Positions 36,632 to 44,661 of a stretch of DNA of 64,000 nt are shown here, piece after piece. A program made the translations under genes and the position numbers. The notes below the pieces were generated by a model. It ran no database searches and was not told the origin of the DNA. It was given only the letters and a program-made list of their open reading frames with translations. How positions within the stretch are numbered: position 1 is the stretch's first letter; each line of letters opens with the position of its first letter. The DNA is taken from positions 94,735 to 158,734 of the forward strand of contig CAVOZJ010000030.1 in the NCBI GenBank assembly GCA_963700885.1, read 5' to 3'. The stretch comes from Anderseniella sp963700885. Its GTDB lineage: Bacteria > Pseudomonadota > Alphaproteobacteria > Rhizobiales > Aestuariivirgaceae.

Positions 36632-37615
36632 CTATTCGCCCCTCATTGCCTTGAGCACATCAGCTGCATCGAGATCGGCAATCACCTTTTCGGCGACGGG
36701 CATCGTGACTTTTGCAAACGCCTCGATTTCGTCCGGTGACAGTTCAATGACCGTGTTGGATGCGTTGGCCTTCAGTACGCCAATGGTATCATCGGCCTTG
36801 GCATTCCAGGCATCTTCCGCGCTCTTGGAAAGCTCACGTCCGCTGTTTGCATCAATGGCGGCTTTCTGATCGTCAGGAAGGGCATCGTACCTGGCCTTGG
36901 TCATGACGGCGAAAAAGGCGATGCGTCCAAGCGGGGCACCGATCGTATAGCTGTTGGCAACCTCGAGCAGCTTGAAATCCGCAACCGCGCTGGCGCCGGT
37001 TATGATGCCGTCGATGAGGCCAGTGTCCAGCGCGTTGTAAACCTCCGGTATAGGCATCTGGACCGGCGTTGCTCCCAGCGCATTGACGACGTCGGCTGCC
37101 ACCGCGCCCGCGACGCGAATTTTCAGCCCCGCCAGGTCCTCCGGTTTGCGTATGGTCCGGTCCTTCATGATAATGATGTTCGGTTCGGAAACCCACAGTG
37201 CAATCGGTTTGGTGCCCGGATATTCAGATGCCAGATGGGCATCGTAGGCGTTCCAGAGCATGTCGTAGCCGTGGCCGCCGGGTTTGACCGAACCGGGCAG
37301 TTCCACGATCATGGTCTTCGGAAACTGCGACGATGTATATCCCTGAAGTCCCCAGGCCATGTCGGCCGCGCCCTGGACGACGCGAACATACTGTTCCATT
37401 GGTCCTTTGCCCAGCTCTCCGCCGGGATACTGTTTGACAGTCAGTGCGCCGCCCGTTGCAGACTTCACACCTTCTGCCAGCTTGTCGACCAGTGACGCTG
37501 TCACTGTATGCTGCGGTGGCGTGAACGAGGCAAACTTGAGCTCGTCCGCCAGCACGGTCTGCGCCATTGCGGTCAGCATAAATGCTGCCGCTGCAATCTT
37601 GATCATGTTTTTCAT
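36632..37615 (-). CDS. dctP: TRAP transporter substrate-binding protein DctP
   Basis: Periplasmic DctP-family binding protein, 327 aa from ATG 37615, which has GGGAGGA about 11 bases upstream (the frame is open to 37633). The signal peptide ends near TVLADELKFASF. The family segment GLKIRVAGAVAADVVNALGA contains the conserved Arg that grips carboxylate ligands. Located between ligM and dctQ; an aromatic acid ligand is likely from context. Confidence 0.92.
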   Translation of the reverse strand: MKNMIKIAAAAFMLTAMAQTVLADELKFASFTPPQHTVTASLVDKLAEGVKSATGGALTVKQYPGGELGKGPMEQYVRVVQGAADMAWGLQGYTSSQFPKTMIVELPGSVKPGGHGYDMLWNAYDAHLASEYPGTKPIALWVSEPNIIIMKDRTIRKPEDLAGLKIRVAGAVAADVVNALGATPVQMPIPEVYNALDTGLIDGIITGASAVADFKLLEVANSYTIGAPLGRIAFFAVMTKARYDALPDDQKAAIDANSGRELSKSAEDAWNAKADDTIGVLKANASNTVIELSPDEIEAFAKVTMPVAEKVIADLDAADVLKAMRGE

Positions 37616-37713
37616 AGATTTGGTTCCTCCCATTGATGATCAAACGCGATTGATGTGCAATTAGCCAGTAATTAAAGCAACTTCTCGTCCCCGCCGGCTA
37701 ATCGGGGTTTCAT

Positions 37714-39114
37714 TCAGGCAGATGTCGTGCGCCAGCTTTCAGCATAGTTCTCACGTGCTTCACTGGCGTACGGTGTGGGTGATACGCGCACCCGGATATC
37801 TGCCTGCTTGTGGCGTTCTGCAGAGGTCTTCCGGGTATCGTCGGGCTCGCCCCAAACCAGTGTCAGCACGTCGCCAACCTTGACATCCTGGTCAACGATG
37901 CCCAGGGAAAGCATGCAACGTTCGTTGTAACTGTAGCCGTTGAACATCGACATGCCGACCATCTTGCCATCACGCATGACCATGTCAGCCGACGTGGATG
38001 CATAGTTGGGTTGCGGAAAATCAATCCACTTGTAGTGGTCTTCGCCCGGACGGAAGGCGGAAGCGATGACATTGACGACGTCTTCTGCATTCCACTCAAA
38101 AGTGACTTTCTTGCGGTTTTTGCCGCCCTTCATTTCCTGCAGGGCTTCCTTGCCGATAAAGTCGGTTTTCCATCCGATGTAGAAATCATACCCCAGCTCA
38201 TAGGGATTGACATAGTAGTCCTCGATATTGTCGGACACGAAACTGCCACCAATTGCGCCTGCTGCTTCATAGGCATCCGCCCCCAGCCAGTCGCGGTAGT
38301 CCTGCAACATCCCGGTACCGGTGTAAATTCCCGGCAAAGGGGATGGAATCCAGCCGGATTCCAGGGTGTTGGTAGAGTAGGCGCGGCTGCCGACCTGGCG
38401 CATATCCACTTCTAGATCGCGGGCAGCTTCAAGAATGACAGACTGGATGTAGGGCTTGTCCTGATGCGGCCCCCATATCTCGAGGCCCGGCGCACCCGCC
38501 ATGCCATGACGAAGCGCCTGTACACGCTTTGATCCGATATTGATCCAGTCCACATGGAAGAACTTGATTTCCTGCACCGGGCCACCGTTGATCTTTTCAA
38601 AAATCTTGTCGGCATCGGGGCCCTGTATCTGGAAGCGGTAATGGGTCCGGTATACCGCCTTGCCGTCAGGCCGCGAGTCTGAGCGCGGATCGTGGGTAAT
38701 ACGAACCGACCATTTGCCGACAGCCGCCTGGAATTTCACCCAGTTTGCGGTTGGGGCACGACCGACCAGAATGAACTTGTCGTCGCGTTCACGAAAGATG
38801 ATCATGTCACCGATGACATGACCGGCCGGTGTTACCGGAACGAAATGCTTTGCACGGTTGAGATCGAATTTGGCAAAGCTGTTGATTCCGACATGGTTGA
38901 GAAAATCCTTCGCATCAGGACCTTCAACAATCAACTCGTCCATGTGATGTGTCTGGTCAAACAGGACAACGCTGTCACGCCAGGCACGTTGCTCGTCTCG
39001 CCAGTTGGTGTATTCGGGAGCCACAACAGGGTAGACGTACATCCCGATCTTCGAATTACGCAGCATCTCGACCGGATTTTTGTGCTGTTTCATGACATCG
39101 GACAGGCTTGGCAT
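37714..39114 (-). CDS. ligM: LigM/DesA-type tetrahydrofolate-dependent aromatic O-demethylase
   Basis: GcvT-fold methyltransferase that moves the methyl of methoxy-aromatic acids (vanillate, 3-O-methylgallate, syringate) to tetrahydrofolate. 466 aa, close to LigM and DesA length and longer than DMSP demethylase. Landmarks are YTNWRDEQRAWRDSVVLFDQ, THHMDELIVEGPDAKDFLNH, GLEIWGPHQDKPYIQ and NPYELGYDFYIGWKTDFIG. GGGAGA precedes the ATG. First structural gene of the leftward operon. Substrate choice between the three acids cannot be read from the sequence. Confidence 0.9.
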   Translation of the reverse strand: MPSLSDVMKQHKNPVEMLRNSKIGMYVYPVVAPEYTNWRDEQRAWRDSVVLFDQTHHMDELIVEGPDAKDFLNHVGINSFAKFDLNRAKHFVPVTPAGHVIGDMIIFRERDDKFILVGRAPTANWVKFQAAVGKWSVRITHDPRSDSRPDGKAVYRTHYRFQIQGPDADKIFEKINGGPVQEIKFFHVDWINIGSKRVQALRHGMAGAPGLEIWGPHQDKPYIQSVILEAARDLEVDMRQVGSRAYSTNTLESGWIPSPLPGIYTGTGMLQDYRDWLGADAYEAAGAIGGSFVSDNIEDYYVNPYELGYDFYIGWKTDFIGKEALQEMKGGKNRKKVTFEWNAEDVVNVIASAFRPGEDHYKWIDFPQPNYASTSADMVMRDGKMVGMSMFNGYSYNERCMLSLGIVDQDVKVGDVLTLVWGEPDDTRKTSAERHKQADIRVRVSPTPYASEARENYAESWRTTSA

Positions 39115-39147
39115 CTGTTTATATCTCCCACGTTTGAAATTACATGT

Positions 39148-39885
39148 TCATGCTGAAACGAGCGCCATTCCCGGCACGTGGCCGGCAAGGCTTGGATTGG
39201 CATTCACGACATAGTCAAGATTCCTGTGTGCAAGGCGGGCATGTTCGCGGGACAAGGCTTCTGCCCGCGCGCCTTCACGCTTCATGATTGCATCAAAAAT
39301 GGCTCGATGCTGCGCCTGCGCGATTCTGAGGGATGCGCGAAAATCCGGAACAGTTTTCTGACCGTTCAAAAAAGCACTGGGCGAAGCCAGCGGCAAGCGG
39401 CAAACACGCTCGACCTCCCGCATGACCACGCGGCTTCCCGACATAGAAGCCAGCAGCTGATGGAATTTTTCGTTCAGCCTGACATATCCGGCAAAGTCGA
39501 CATGATCCGGCTTGCGTAAAGTCTCGTCGAGTCCATCGAGCACAATCCGGCACTGGCCGGCCAGGTCCTTGTCGACCCCGCGTTCAGCAGCGAGGCGCGC
39601 AGCGGTTCCCTCCATAACACCGCGAACCTCTATTGCATCGGCGATATCATCCATTGTGAAGCTGGCGACCCTGCATCCGCCCGTCTCCAGGCGATCCAGC
39701 AAGCCTTCATCAACGAGGCGGTCCATGGCCTGACGCAGGGGTGTGCGGGATATGCCCAGTCGTTCAGCCAGGGCGACTTCAGGCAGCCTGCTGTTGGCTG
39801 GAAATTCACCATTGAGCACCAGCAGCCGCAACTTCAAGAGCGCCCTGGAAAATTGCGTCAGTTTTTCGGGAACTGTCTGGTTCAT
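39148..39885 (-). CDS. GntR-family (FCD domain) transcriptional regulator
   Basis: About 245 aa. N-terminal winged helix with LPEVALAERLGISRTPLRQA and MDRLVDEGLLDRLETGGCRV; C-terminal FCD ligand domain with EVRGVMEGTAARLAAERG and NEKFHQLLASMSGS. Likely aromatic-responsive repressor of the following ligM-TRAP-gal operon, 33 bases downstream on the same strand, so it may autoregulate. ATG 39885 is used; GTG 39903 is also in frame. Confidence 0.9.
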   Translation of the reverse strand: MNQTVPEKLTQFSRALLKLRLLVLNGEFPANSRLPEVALAERLGISRTPLRQAMDRLVDEGLLDRLETGGCRVASFTMDDIADAIEVRGVMEGTAARLAAERGVDKDLAGQCRIVLDGLDETLRKPDHVDFAGYVRLNEKFHQLLASMSGSRVVMREVERVCRLPLASPSAFLNGQKTVPDFRASLRIAQAQHRAIFDAIMKREGARAEALSREHARLAHRNLDYVVNANPSLAGHVPGMALVSA

Positions 39886-39916
39886 GACCGTAGTTGAAGC
39901 CACCTTGTCAGTATTT

Positions 39917-39989
39917 CTGTATACAATGTCTCATGTTTTAGCGCTTTGCAACTGTCAATTGGCCACAATTTGTCATTTCGGTATACAAT
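39917..39989 (-). promoter_or_regulatory. paired GTATACAAT sites upstream of the GntR gene
   Basis: The nonamer GTATACAAT occurs at 39919-39927 and again at 39981-39989, 62 bases apart and in the same orientation. Each contains the palindromic core GTATAC, the type of dyad bound by FadR-like GntR dimers. Position just upstream of the regulator and operon suggests operators; this is inferred. Confidence 0.5.
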
Positions 39990-40277
39990 TTTACGTCTGC
40001 AGTTCGTGATATGGTGCAAGTGGGCGGCACACACTGCGGGCTCTCGTCCACTCTGCTTGGTGTCTGTCAACTGGTGTGGAGGCCGCAGCTGCAGCCCTCG
40101 TTGAGAATTGGGGCACATCGCCGAGCGCAGACGCTATGAATTGGGACCGTATCTGCTCTAGGCACTCGAGCGCGATACGTCAATCCTGGCGCGCGTCAAA
40201 TCAAACCAGAGCGAAGAACATGGTTTACATGAACCGCAAACCGCCTCAGGCCAGACGCCTGAATAACCTTCTGCACG
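39990..40277. other. intergenic region, no gene recognised
   Basis: Remainder of the 39904-40277 gap between the pcaDC end and the GntR regulator. An open frame from 40076 runs rightward, but most of it lies antisense to pcaDC and it resembles no family. No tRNA or repeat was seen. Confidence 0.4.
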
Positions 40278-41435
40278 TCAGGTGGCCAACAGTTTTCCCG
40301 CTCTTGCAAAGGCTGTGTTGGCGGCTGGCACGCCAGCATAGATCGCCGTCTGCATCAGCACTTCGCGAATGGTGTCTGTCGTCACGCCCGCCCGCAGTGC
40401 TGCTGCCAGATGCAGGTCAAACTCTTCCCATCGTGACAGTGATGCGCAGATCGCCAGAACCAGTATGCGGCGCGTGGTTTCATCCAGCCCCGGCCGGGTC
40501 CAGATGTCACCCCAGGCGACGCGCGTAATCATGTCCTGGAATTCGGCGTTGAACCCGGTTCGGTTCCGAATTGATGCATCTACCCAGTCATCACCCAGCA
40601 CCGCTCTCCGGCGCTTTATGCCGGAGGCGTATCTTTCGTCGCCCGGCAATGTATCGCTGTTCAGGAAATCTGCCAGGATTCTGGTGAAATCAGCCGGCCG
40701 CTCGACATTGGAGATATGCGCTGCATCCACGACCACATGCACCGCACCCTTGATTTCCGCAGCAATCATTTCACCACGTTCGGGCGGAGTGGACTGGTCG
40801 TGGCGGCCGGTAATGATCAGGGTCGGTGTGGTGATCAGCTTCAGTTCATCGTGAGTATCAGCCTGTTTCAGCATCGCCGAACAGCCGAGATAGCCTTGCG
40901 GGTCGGTCTGCTCCAGCACGTAGCGGAAATCACTGATGGTCCCGGGATCACTTGCGTGGAAACTCTCTGTAAAAAACCGTCCCAGCACCATGTCGGAAAT
41001 GGCGGCCATGCCACCCTGGCGGATCATGTCCATGCGCTGATCCCACATTTCCGGGGGACGAAAGTGCGCCGAAGTGTCGGCCAGCGTCAGCGTGATCAGC
41101 CGGTCGCCATGGTTGACACCCAGCCATTGTCCTGTCAGCCCGCCCATCGACAGGCCGCAAAAATGAAACTTCTCCAGGCCGAGATGATCCGCAATGCCGA
41201 TTACGTCTGCTCCCAGTCTTTCCAGCGGGTACATGCCCTCCGGCACATCAGAAGCACCATGGCCGCGTTGGTCATAGCGTACCACGCGAAATCGATGCTT
41301 CAGGGCATCGGCCTGTGCCTGCCACATCAGATGGTCACATCCCAGTGAGTTGGAGAAAATAATGGCGGGTGCATCAACCGGTCCCTCGGCACGATAGAAA
41401 ATCCTGCAATCATCGCTCTGTGTCATGAATGGCAT
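40278..41435 (-). CDS. pcaDC: PcaD-PcaC fusion: 3-oxoadipate enol-lactonase / 4-carboxymuconolactone decarboxylase
   Basis: 385 aa two-domain enzyme of the protocatechuate 3,4-cleavage (beta-ketoadipate) branch. Residues 1-255 are an alpha/beta hydrolase with nucleophile elbow GLSMGG and VVRYDQRGHGASDVP; residues about 265-385 are a carboxymuconolactone decarboxylase with SGIKRRRAVLGDDWVDASI and GDIWTRPGLDETTRRILVLA. ATG 41435 (MPFMTQSDD) is preferred to 41489. The other pca genes are not in the window. Confidence 0.9.
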   Translation of the reverse strand: MPFMTQSDDCRIFYRAEGPVDAPAIIFSNSLGCDHLMWQAQADALKHRFRVVRYDQRGHGASDVPEGMYPLERLGADVIGIADHLGLEKFHFCGLSMGGLTGQWLGVNHGDRLITLTLADTSAHFRPPEMWDQRMDMIRQGGMAAISDMVLGRFFTESFHASDPGTISDFRYVLEQTDPQGYLGCSAMLKQADTHDELKLITTPTLIITGRHDQSTPPERGEMIAAEIKGAVHVVVDAAHISNVERPADFTRILADFLNSDTLPGDERYASGIKRRRAVLGDDWVDASIRNRTGFNAEFQDMITRVAWGDIWTRPGLDETTRRILVLAICASLSRWEEFDLHLAAALRAGVTTDTIREVLMQTAIYAGVPAANTAFARAGKLLAT

Positions 41436-41543
41436 CGGCGTTTCCTTTTCCTGTCGTGCTGTCACATCGTATAAAGACCGGCATGTCAAATCCCGAAGCT
41501 GAAATCACTGCTGGACGCATCTGTGCCTTCGCGTTAGATCAGT

Positions 41544-41602
41544 ATGGTTTTCTATTGAATCAATCAAACATCATAAAACTGATCGATTCCAAAGTGCTGC
41601 AG
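41544..41602 (+). repeat. dispersed 59-bp repeat A, copy 1
   Basis: 59 bases from ATGGTTTTC to CTGCAG, matching copy 2 at 49982-50040 at 53 of 59 positions. It has two GANTC pentamers at the same places as in copy 2 (near the left third and within GATCGATTCC). It is followed at 41610-41623 by the palindrome GGTTCATGTGAACC. Lies in the 265-base gap between pcaDC and the EamA gene. Confidence 0.8.
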
Positions 41603-41700
41603 CAATTCCGGTTCATGTGAACCCTCATCGCTCCCGGCCACAACGAGACTTTGGCGTCTTCCTGGTTCCAGGGGGAATTGTTAGTGAATGGACCTGAATA

Positions 41701-42639
41701 ATGGCAATTCCCGGCAGCGCCCGGTCTCCGCGGACAGACAGCTCCGAAAACACTACAACCGGCATATTGCTGATGGTGGGCGCCATTGCCTCGTTCACGG
41801 TCATCGATGGGTGTGCCAAGTTTCTGATTGGGTCAGTACCCCCCATGATGGTGGTCCTGGCCCGCTATAGCCTGTCGCTTGTCTATGTTGTCGGTCTGAT
41901 GTGGTGGACCGGCGCGTTGACGCTCAGATCGGATCATCGGTCGCTGCAGATCCTGCGCGGTGTACTGCTGTTTGCCTCAACTTTTCTGAATTTCCTGGCA
42001 TTGCAGTATCTGCGCCTCGACCAGACATCGGCAATTTTCTTCTCCAACCCGCTCTGGGTATGCGTGTTGTCGCCATTCTTGCTGGGTGAACGCATAGGAC
42101 CGCGCCGCTGGGTTGCAGTTATAGCGGGGTTTCTGGGCGTATTGCTGATCATCCGGCCTGGCGCTGACGGTTTTCACTGGGCGATGCTGCTGTCGGTAAC
42201 CGTGGCCGTCATAGCCGCCCTGTATCAGATTATCACCCGCAGGATTGGCGGGCGTGATCCTGCACTTGTCTCGTTGTTGCTTCCCTCAATTGTCGGTACC
42301 GCACTGGCGATGCCGTTGGGGATCGCCAACTGGCATGTACCTGCCTGGGGCCTTGTCGGTGTGATGCTGCTGATGGGATTTGCAGGTGGTCTGGGCCATC
42401 ACCTGTTGATCAAGGCGCACACTCTGGCGCCTGCGCCGACACTGGCGCCATTTGTCTACACGCAGATAATCTGGATGATCATTGTTGGCTATGTGGTATT
42501 TGGTGATGTGCCGGATGTTCATACGCTGATTGGCGCCGGTATTGTGGTTTCCAGCGGTTTGTATGTCTATTATCGCGAACAGGCCGCAAAGCGAAATACC
42601 AAAGGAAACAATGGTGACAGGGATCAGAACCGGAAATGA
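41701..42639 (+). CDS. EamA/DMT-family transporter
   Basis: 312 aa with about ten hydrophobic helices arranged as two EamA repeats (about residues 20-150 and 165-295). LRGVLLFASTFLNFLALQYL and the ERIGPRRWVAVIAGFLGVLL loop are typical. Drug/metabolite exporter family; substrate unknown. Its end overlaps the aminotransferase start (ATGA), which suggests export or uptake of an amino-acid-like metabolite. No strong ribosome-binding site at ATG 41701. Confidence 0.87.
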   Translation: MAIPGSARSPRTDSSENTTTGILLMVGAIASFTVIDGCAKFLIGSVPPMMVVLARYSLSLVYVVGLMWWTGALTLRSDHRSLQILRGVLLFASTFLNFLALQYLRLDQTSAIFFSNPLWVCVLSPFLLGERIGPRRWVAVIAGFLGVLLIIRPGADGFHWAMLLSVTVAVIAALYQIITRRIGGRDPALVSLLLPSIVGTALAMPLGIANWHVPAWGLVGVMLLMGFAGGLGHHLLIKAHTLAPAPTLAPFVYTQIIWMIIVGYVVFGDVPDVHTLIGAGIVVSSGLYVYYREQAAKRNTKGNNGDRDQNRK

Positions 42640-43817
42640 ACAGTCTCATATTAAACCCCGCAGTCGCAAACCTTGTGGAGGAAGGCGCGTTCTTCGTCCT
42701 CGACAAGGCCCTGAAGATGAAGGCCGAGGGCCGTCCGGTCATCAACCTTGGCATCGGTCAGCCGGATTTCGCGCCACCCGCCCATGTGCTGGAAGCAGCG
42801 CTCAAGGCGGTCCGCGACGGCCCGCACGGCTATACCTCGCCGGTCGGCATGCCGGCCTTGCGGGAAGCGGTTGCACACAGTGTATCGGATCGATACGATA
42901 TACCGGTGGCTGCTGATCAGGTGGTAATCGTACCGGGCGGCAAAGTCACAATATTCTTTGCCTGTATGGTTTTCGGTGGGGCAGGTGCGGAAATTCTGTA
43001 TCCTGATCCGGGGTTTCCTCCGTACCGTGAGGCAATCAAGGCAGCTGCCGCCAGGCCGGTGCCATACGCCATCCGCGAAGCGCGCAACTTCGGATTTGAT
43101 GCTGATGAGGTTCTGTCCCAGATTACTCCCGCGACACGTCTGATCATTGTCAATTCTCCAGCCAATCCGACCGGTGGCGTCGTGCAGGCAGCAGAACTCG
43201 ACAAACTGGCGCGAGGCCTGGAAGCCCATCCCCAGGTTGCGATCCTGTCGGACGAGATCTATTCGCGTCTGGTGTTCGAAGGCGCAGGGTTCCGGTCTCT
43301 GCTGCAGTATCCTGCATTGGCTGACAGGGTAATACTGCTCGATGGCTGGTCAAAGACCTTCGCCATGACAGGATGGCGGCTGGGATATGGCATCTGGCCA
43401 ATGAACCTGGTCAATGCGGTGCGCGGCCTGATTACCGTTGATCACTCCTGTGTCAATGTCGCTGCCCAGGTTGCAGGTCTGGCAGCGATTACCGGTCCGA
43501 TGGATGAGGTCGACCGGATGCGTGACACGTTTGCGCGACGCCGTGACGTGGTTGTTGACGGCCTCAACAACATGCCTGGCGTAACCTGCCGGGTACCCGG
43601 CGGCGCCTTTTATGCCTTTCCGAACATCACGAGCACCGGGATTGGTTCAAAGCAGCTTGCAGACCGCCTGCTGATCGAGGCGAACGTGGCGCTGATACCA
43701 GGTGAAAGTTTCGGGAAAAACGGCAAGGGTTACCTGCGCCTGTCATACGCAGCCAGTCTCGATGAAATCGAAACAGCCCTTGCTCGAATGAACAACCTGC
43801 TTGAAGCTTCTGCATAA
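42636..43817 (+). CDS. class I/II PLP aminotransferase (AspC/AAT-like)
   Basis: 393 aa aspartate-aminotransferase-fold enzyme. Recognised by INLGIGQPDFAPPAHV, NSPANPTGGVV, ILSDEIYSRLVFEG and the PLP-lysine segment DGWSKTFAMTGWRLGYG; the C-terminal Arg that holds the alpha-carboxylate lies in GYLRLSYAAS. Substrate specificity is not readable. Translationally coupled to the EamA transporter gene. Confidence 0.92.
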   Translation: MNSLILNPAVANLVEEGAFFVLDKALKMKAEGRPVINLGIGQPDFAPPAHVLEAALKAVRDGPHGYTSPVGMPALREAVAHSVSDRYDIPVAADQVVIVPGGKVTIFFACMVFGGAGAEILYPDPGFPPYREAIKAAAARPVPYAIREARNFGFDADEVLSQITPATRLIIVNSPANPTGGVVQAAELDKLARGLEAHPQVAILSDEIYSRLVFEGAGFRSLLQYPALADRVILLDGWSKTFAMTGWRLGYGIWPMNLVNAVRGLITVDHSCVNVAAQVAGLAAITGPMDEVDRMRDTFARRRDVVVDGLNNMPGVTCRVPGGAFYAFPNITSTGIGSKQLADRLLIEANVALIPGESFGKNGKGYLRLSYAASLDEIETALARMNNLLEASA

Positions 43818-43819
43818 GC

Positions 43820-43868
43820 CCCGTGCCGGGCGCGGGGGTGGGAATTGGCGGGTGCGGTCCGGCACGGG
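43820..43868 (+). terminator. 10-bp inverted repeat after the aminotransferase gene
   Basis: CCCGTGCCGG (43820-43829) pairs perfectly with CCGGCACGGG (43859-43868) with a 29-base G-rich loop, starting three bases past the stop codon. No T-run follows, so it may be a weak or rho-assisted terminator. Confidence 0.5.
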
Positions 43869-44056
43869 TATTCTCTGGTACTTGGTGCAGGAAACTGTGT
43901 TTTTAGTTTTTTACTCTACTGACGCCTTCCTTGCACGATGCATACCTAACCGGTTTGCATGACAGTGGTGTGTCAGAATGTGGACGTGTTTTCACACCTA
44001 CTCGCGCAACTTTGATTTGATGAAAGAACGCTGTGGTGACACGTTATGCTTAACCC

Positions 44057-44497
44057 ATGAATCTGACTCGTCGACATACCGTTGCACTTATGGCTGCAGG
44101 ACTGTTTGCCACTGAGGCCGCGCCACAGGTGTATGCATTTTCTGGCACAATGTCGGCTCCCGATGCGTTGGCGGCCGCAGCAAAAGGTGAAATTGTCCTT
44201 GTCGACATCCGAACTCGTGACGAATGGAGGCGGACCGGGCTGGCGCAACCTGCGCTTGCAATATCCATGCACGAGGCAGATTTTGTCAGAAATCTCACCT
44301 TGGCACTGGGCGGCGATCGCGCTGGCAAAGTTGCCCTGATTTGCGCGACAGGCGGACGCAGCGCTCACATGCAGCGAGTTTTGACCACTGCCGGATTCTC
44401 AAGCGTGGTCGACGTTTCTGAGGGTATGATCGGTTCTGGCGCCGGTCCGGGATGGCTGAGACGCGGATTGCCCGTAAAGCCGTGGGTTCCGGATTAA
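44057..44497 (+). CDS. exported rhodanese-domain protein
   Basis: 146 aa. An N-terminal signal peptide (about residues 1-28, ending near VYAF) is followed by one rhodanese domain with VLVDIRTRDEWRRTG and the active-site loop ICATGGRSAHM with the catalytic Cys. Expected in the periplasm, with a role in sulfur transfer or thiol redox. The stop codon lies inside the 165-bp inverted-repeat element that follows. Confidence 0.87.
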   Translation: MNLTRRHTVALMAAGLFATEAAPQVYAFSGTMSAPDALAAAAKGEIVLVDIRTRDEWRRTGLAQPALAISMHEADFVRNLTLALGGDRAGKVALICATGGRSAHMQRVLTTAGFSSVVDVSEGMIGSGAGPGWLRRGLPVKPWVPD

Positions 44498-44661
44498 TAC
44501 CAGATTTCAGTAACAGCGCCCGGCCCTTCGGGTGGGTCATAGCGGCCCATCGGGTGCGTTGCATCGCTTGCCCGATGCACCACATCGCGCTGCGCACCGC
44601 GCCTGCCCGGGTGAACCGCTATGATCCCATGAAATGGATCGCTGTTACTGAGATCTGGTAT
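44497..44661. repeat. 165-bp element with 22-bp terminal inverted repeats
   Basis: Bases 44497-44518 (ATACCAGATTTCAGTAACAG and two more) are the reverse complement of 44640-44661 with one mismatch. Inside are nested dyads such as GTCATAGCGG with CCGCTATGA and CATCGGG with CCCGATG. It fills the gap between the convergent rhodanese and MFS genes, touching both stop codons. Architecture parallels the element at 15445-15645, but the sequence differs. Confidence 0.7.

Noticed and set aside
37714..39114. DMSP demethylase (DmdA) assignment for the GcvT-like protein
   Set aside because: At 466 aa with the LigM-type N-terminal sequence and within an aromatic operon, it fits LigM/DesA; DmdA proteins are about 100 residues shorter.
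41429..41620. Short frame running through repeat A copy 1
   Set aside because: The matching frame in repeat A copy 2 has an early stop, so the conserved element is not conserved as protein.
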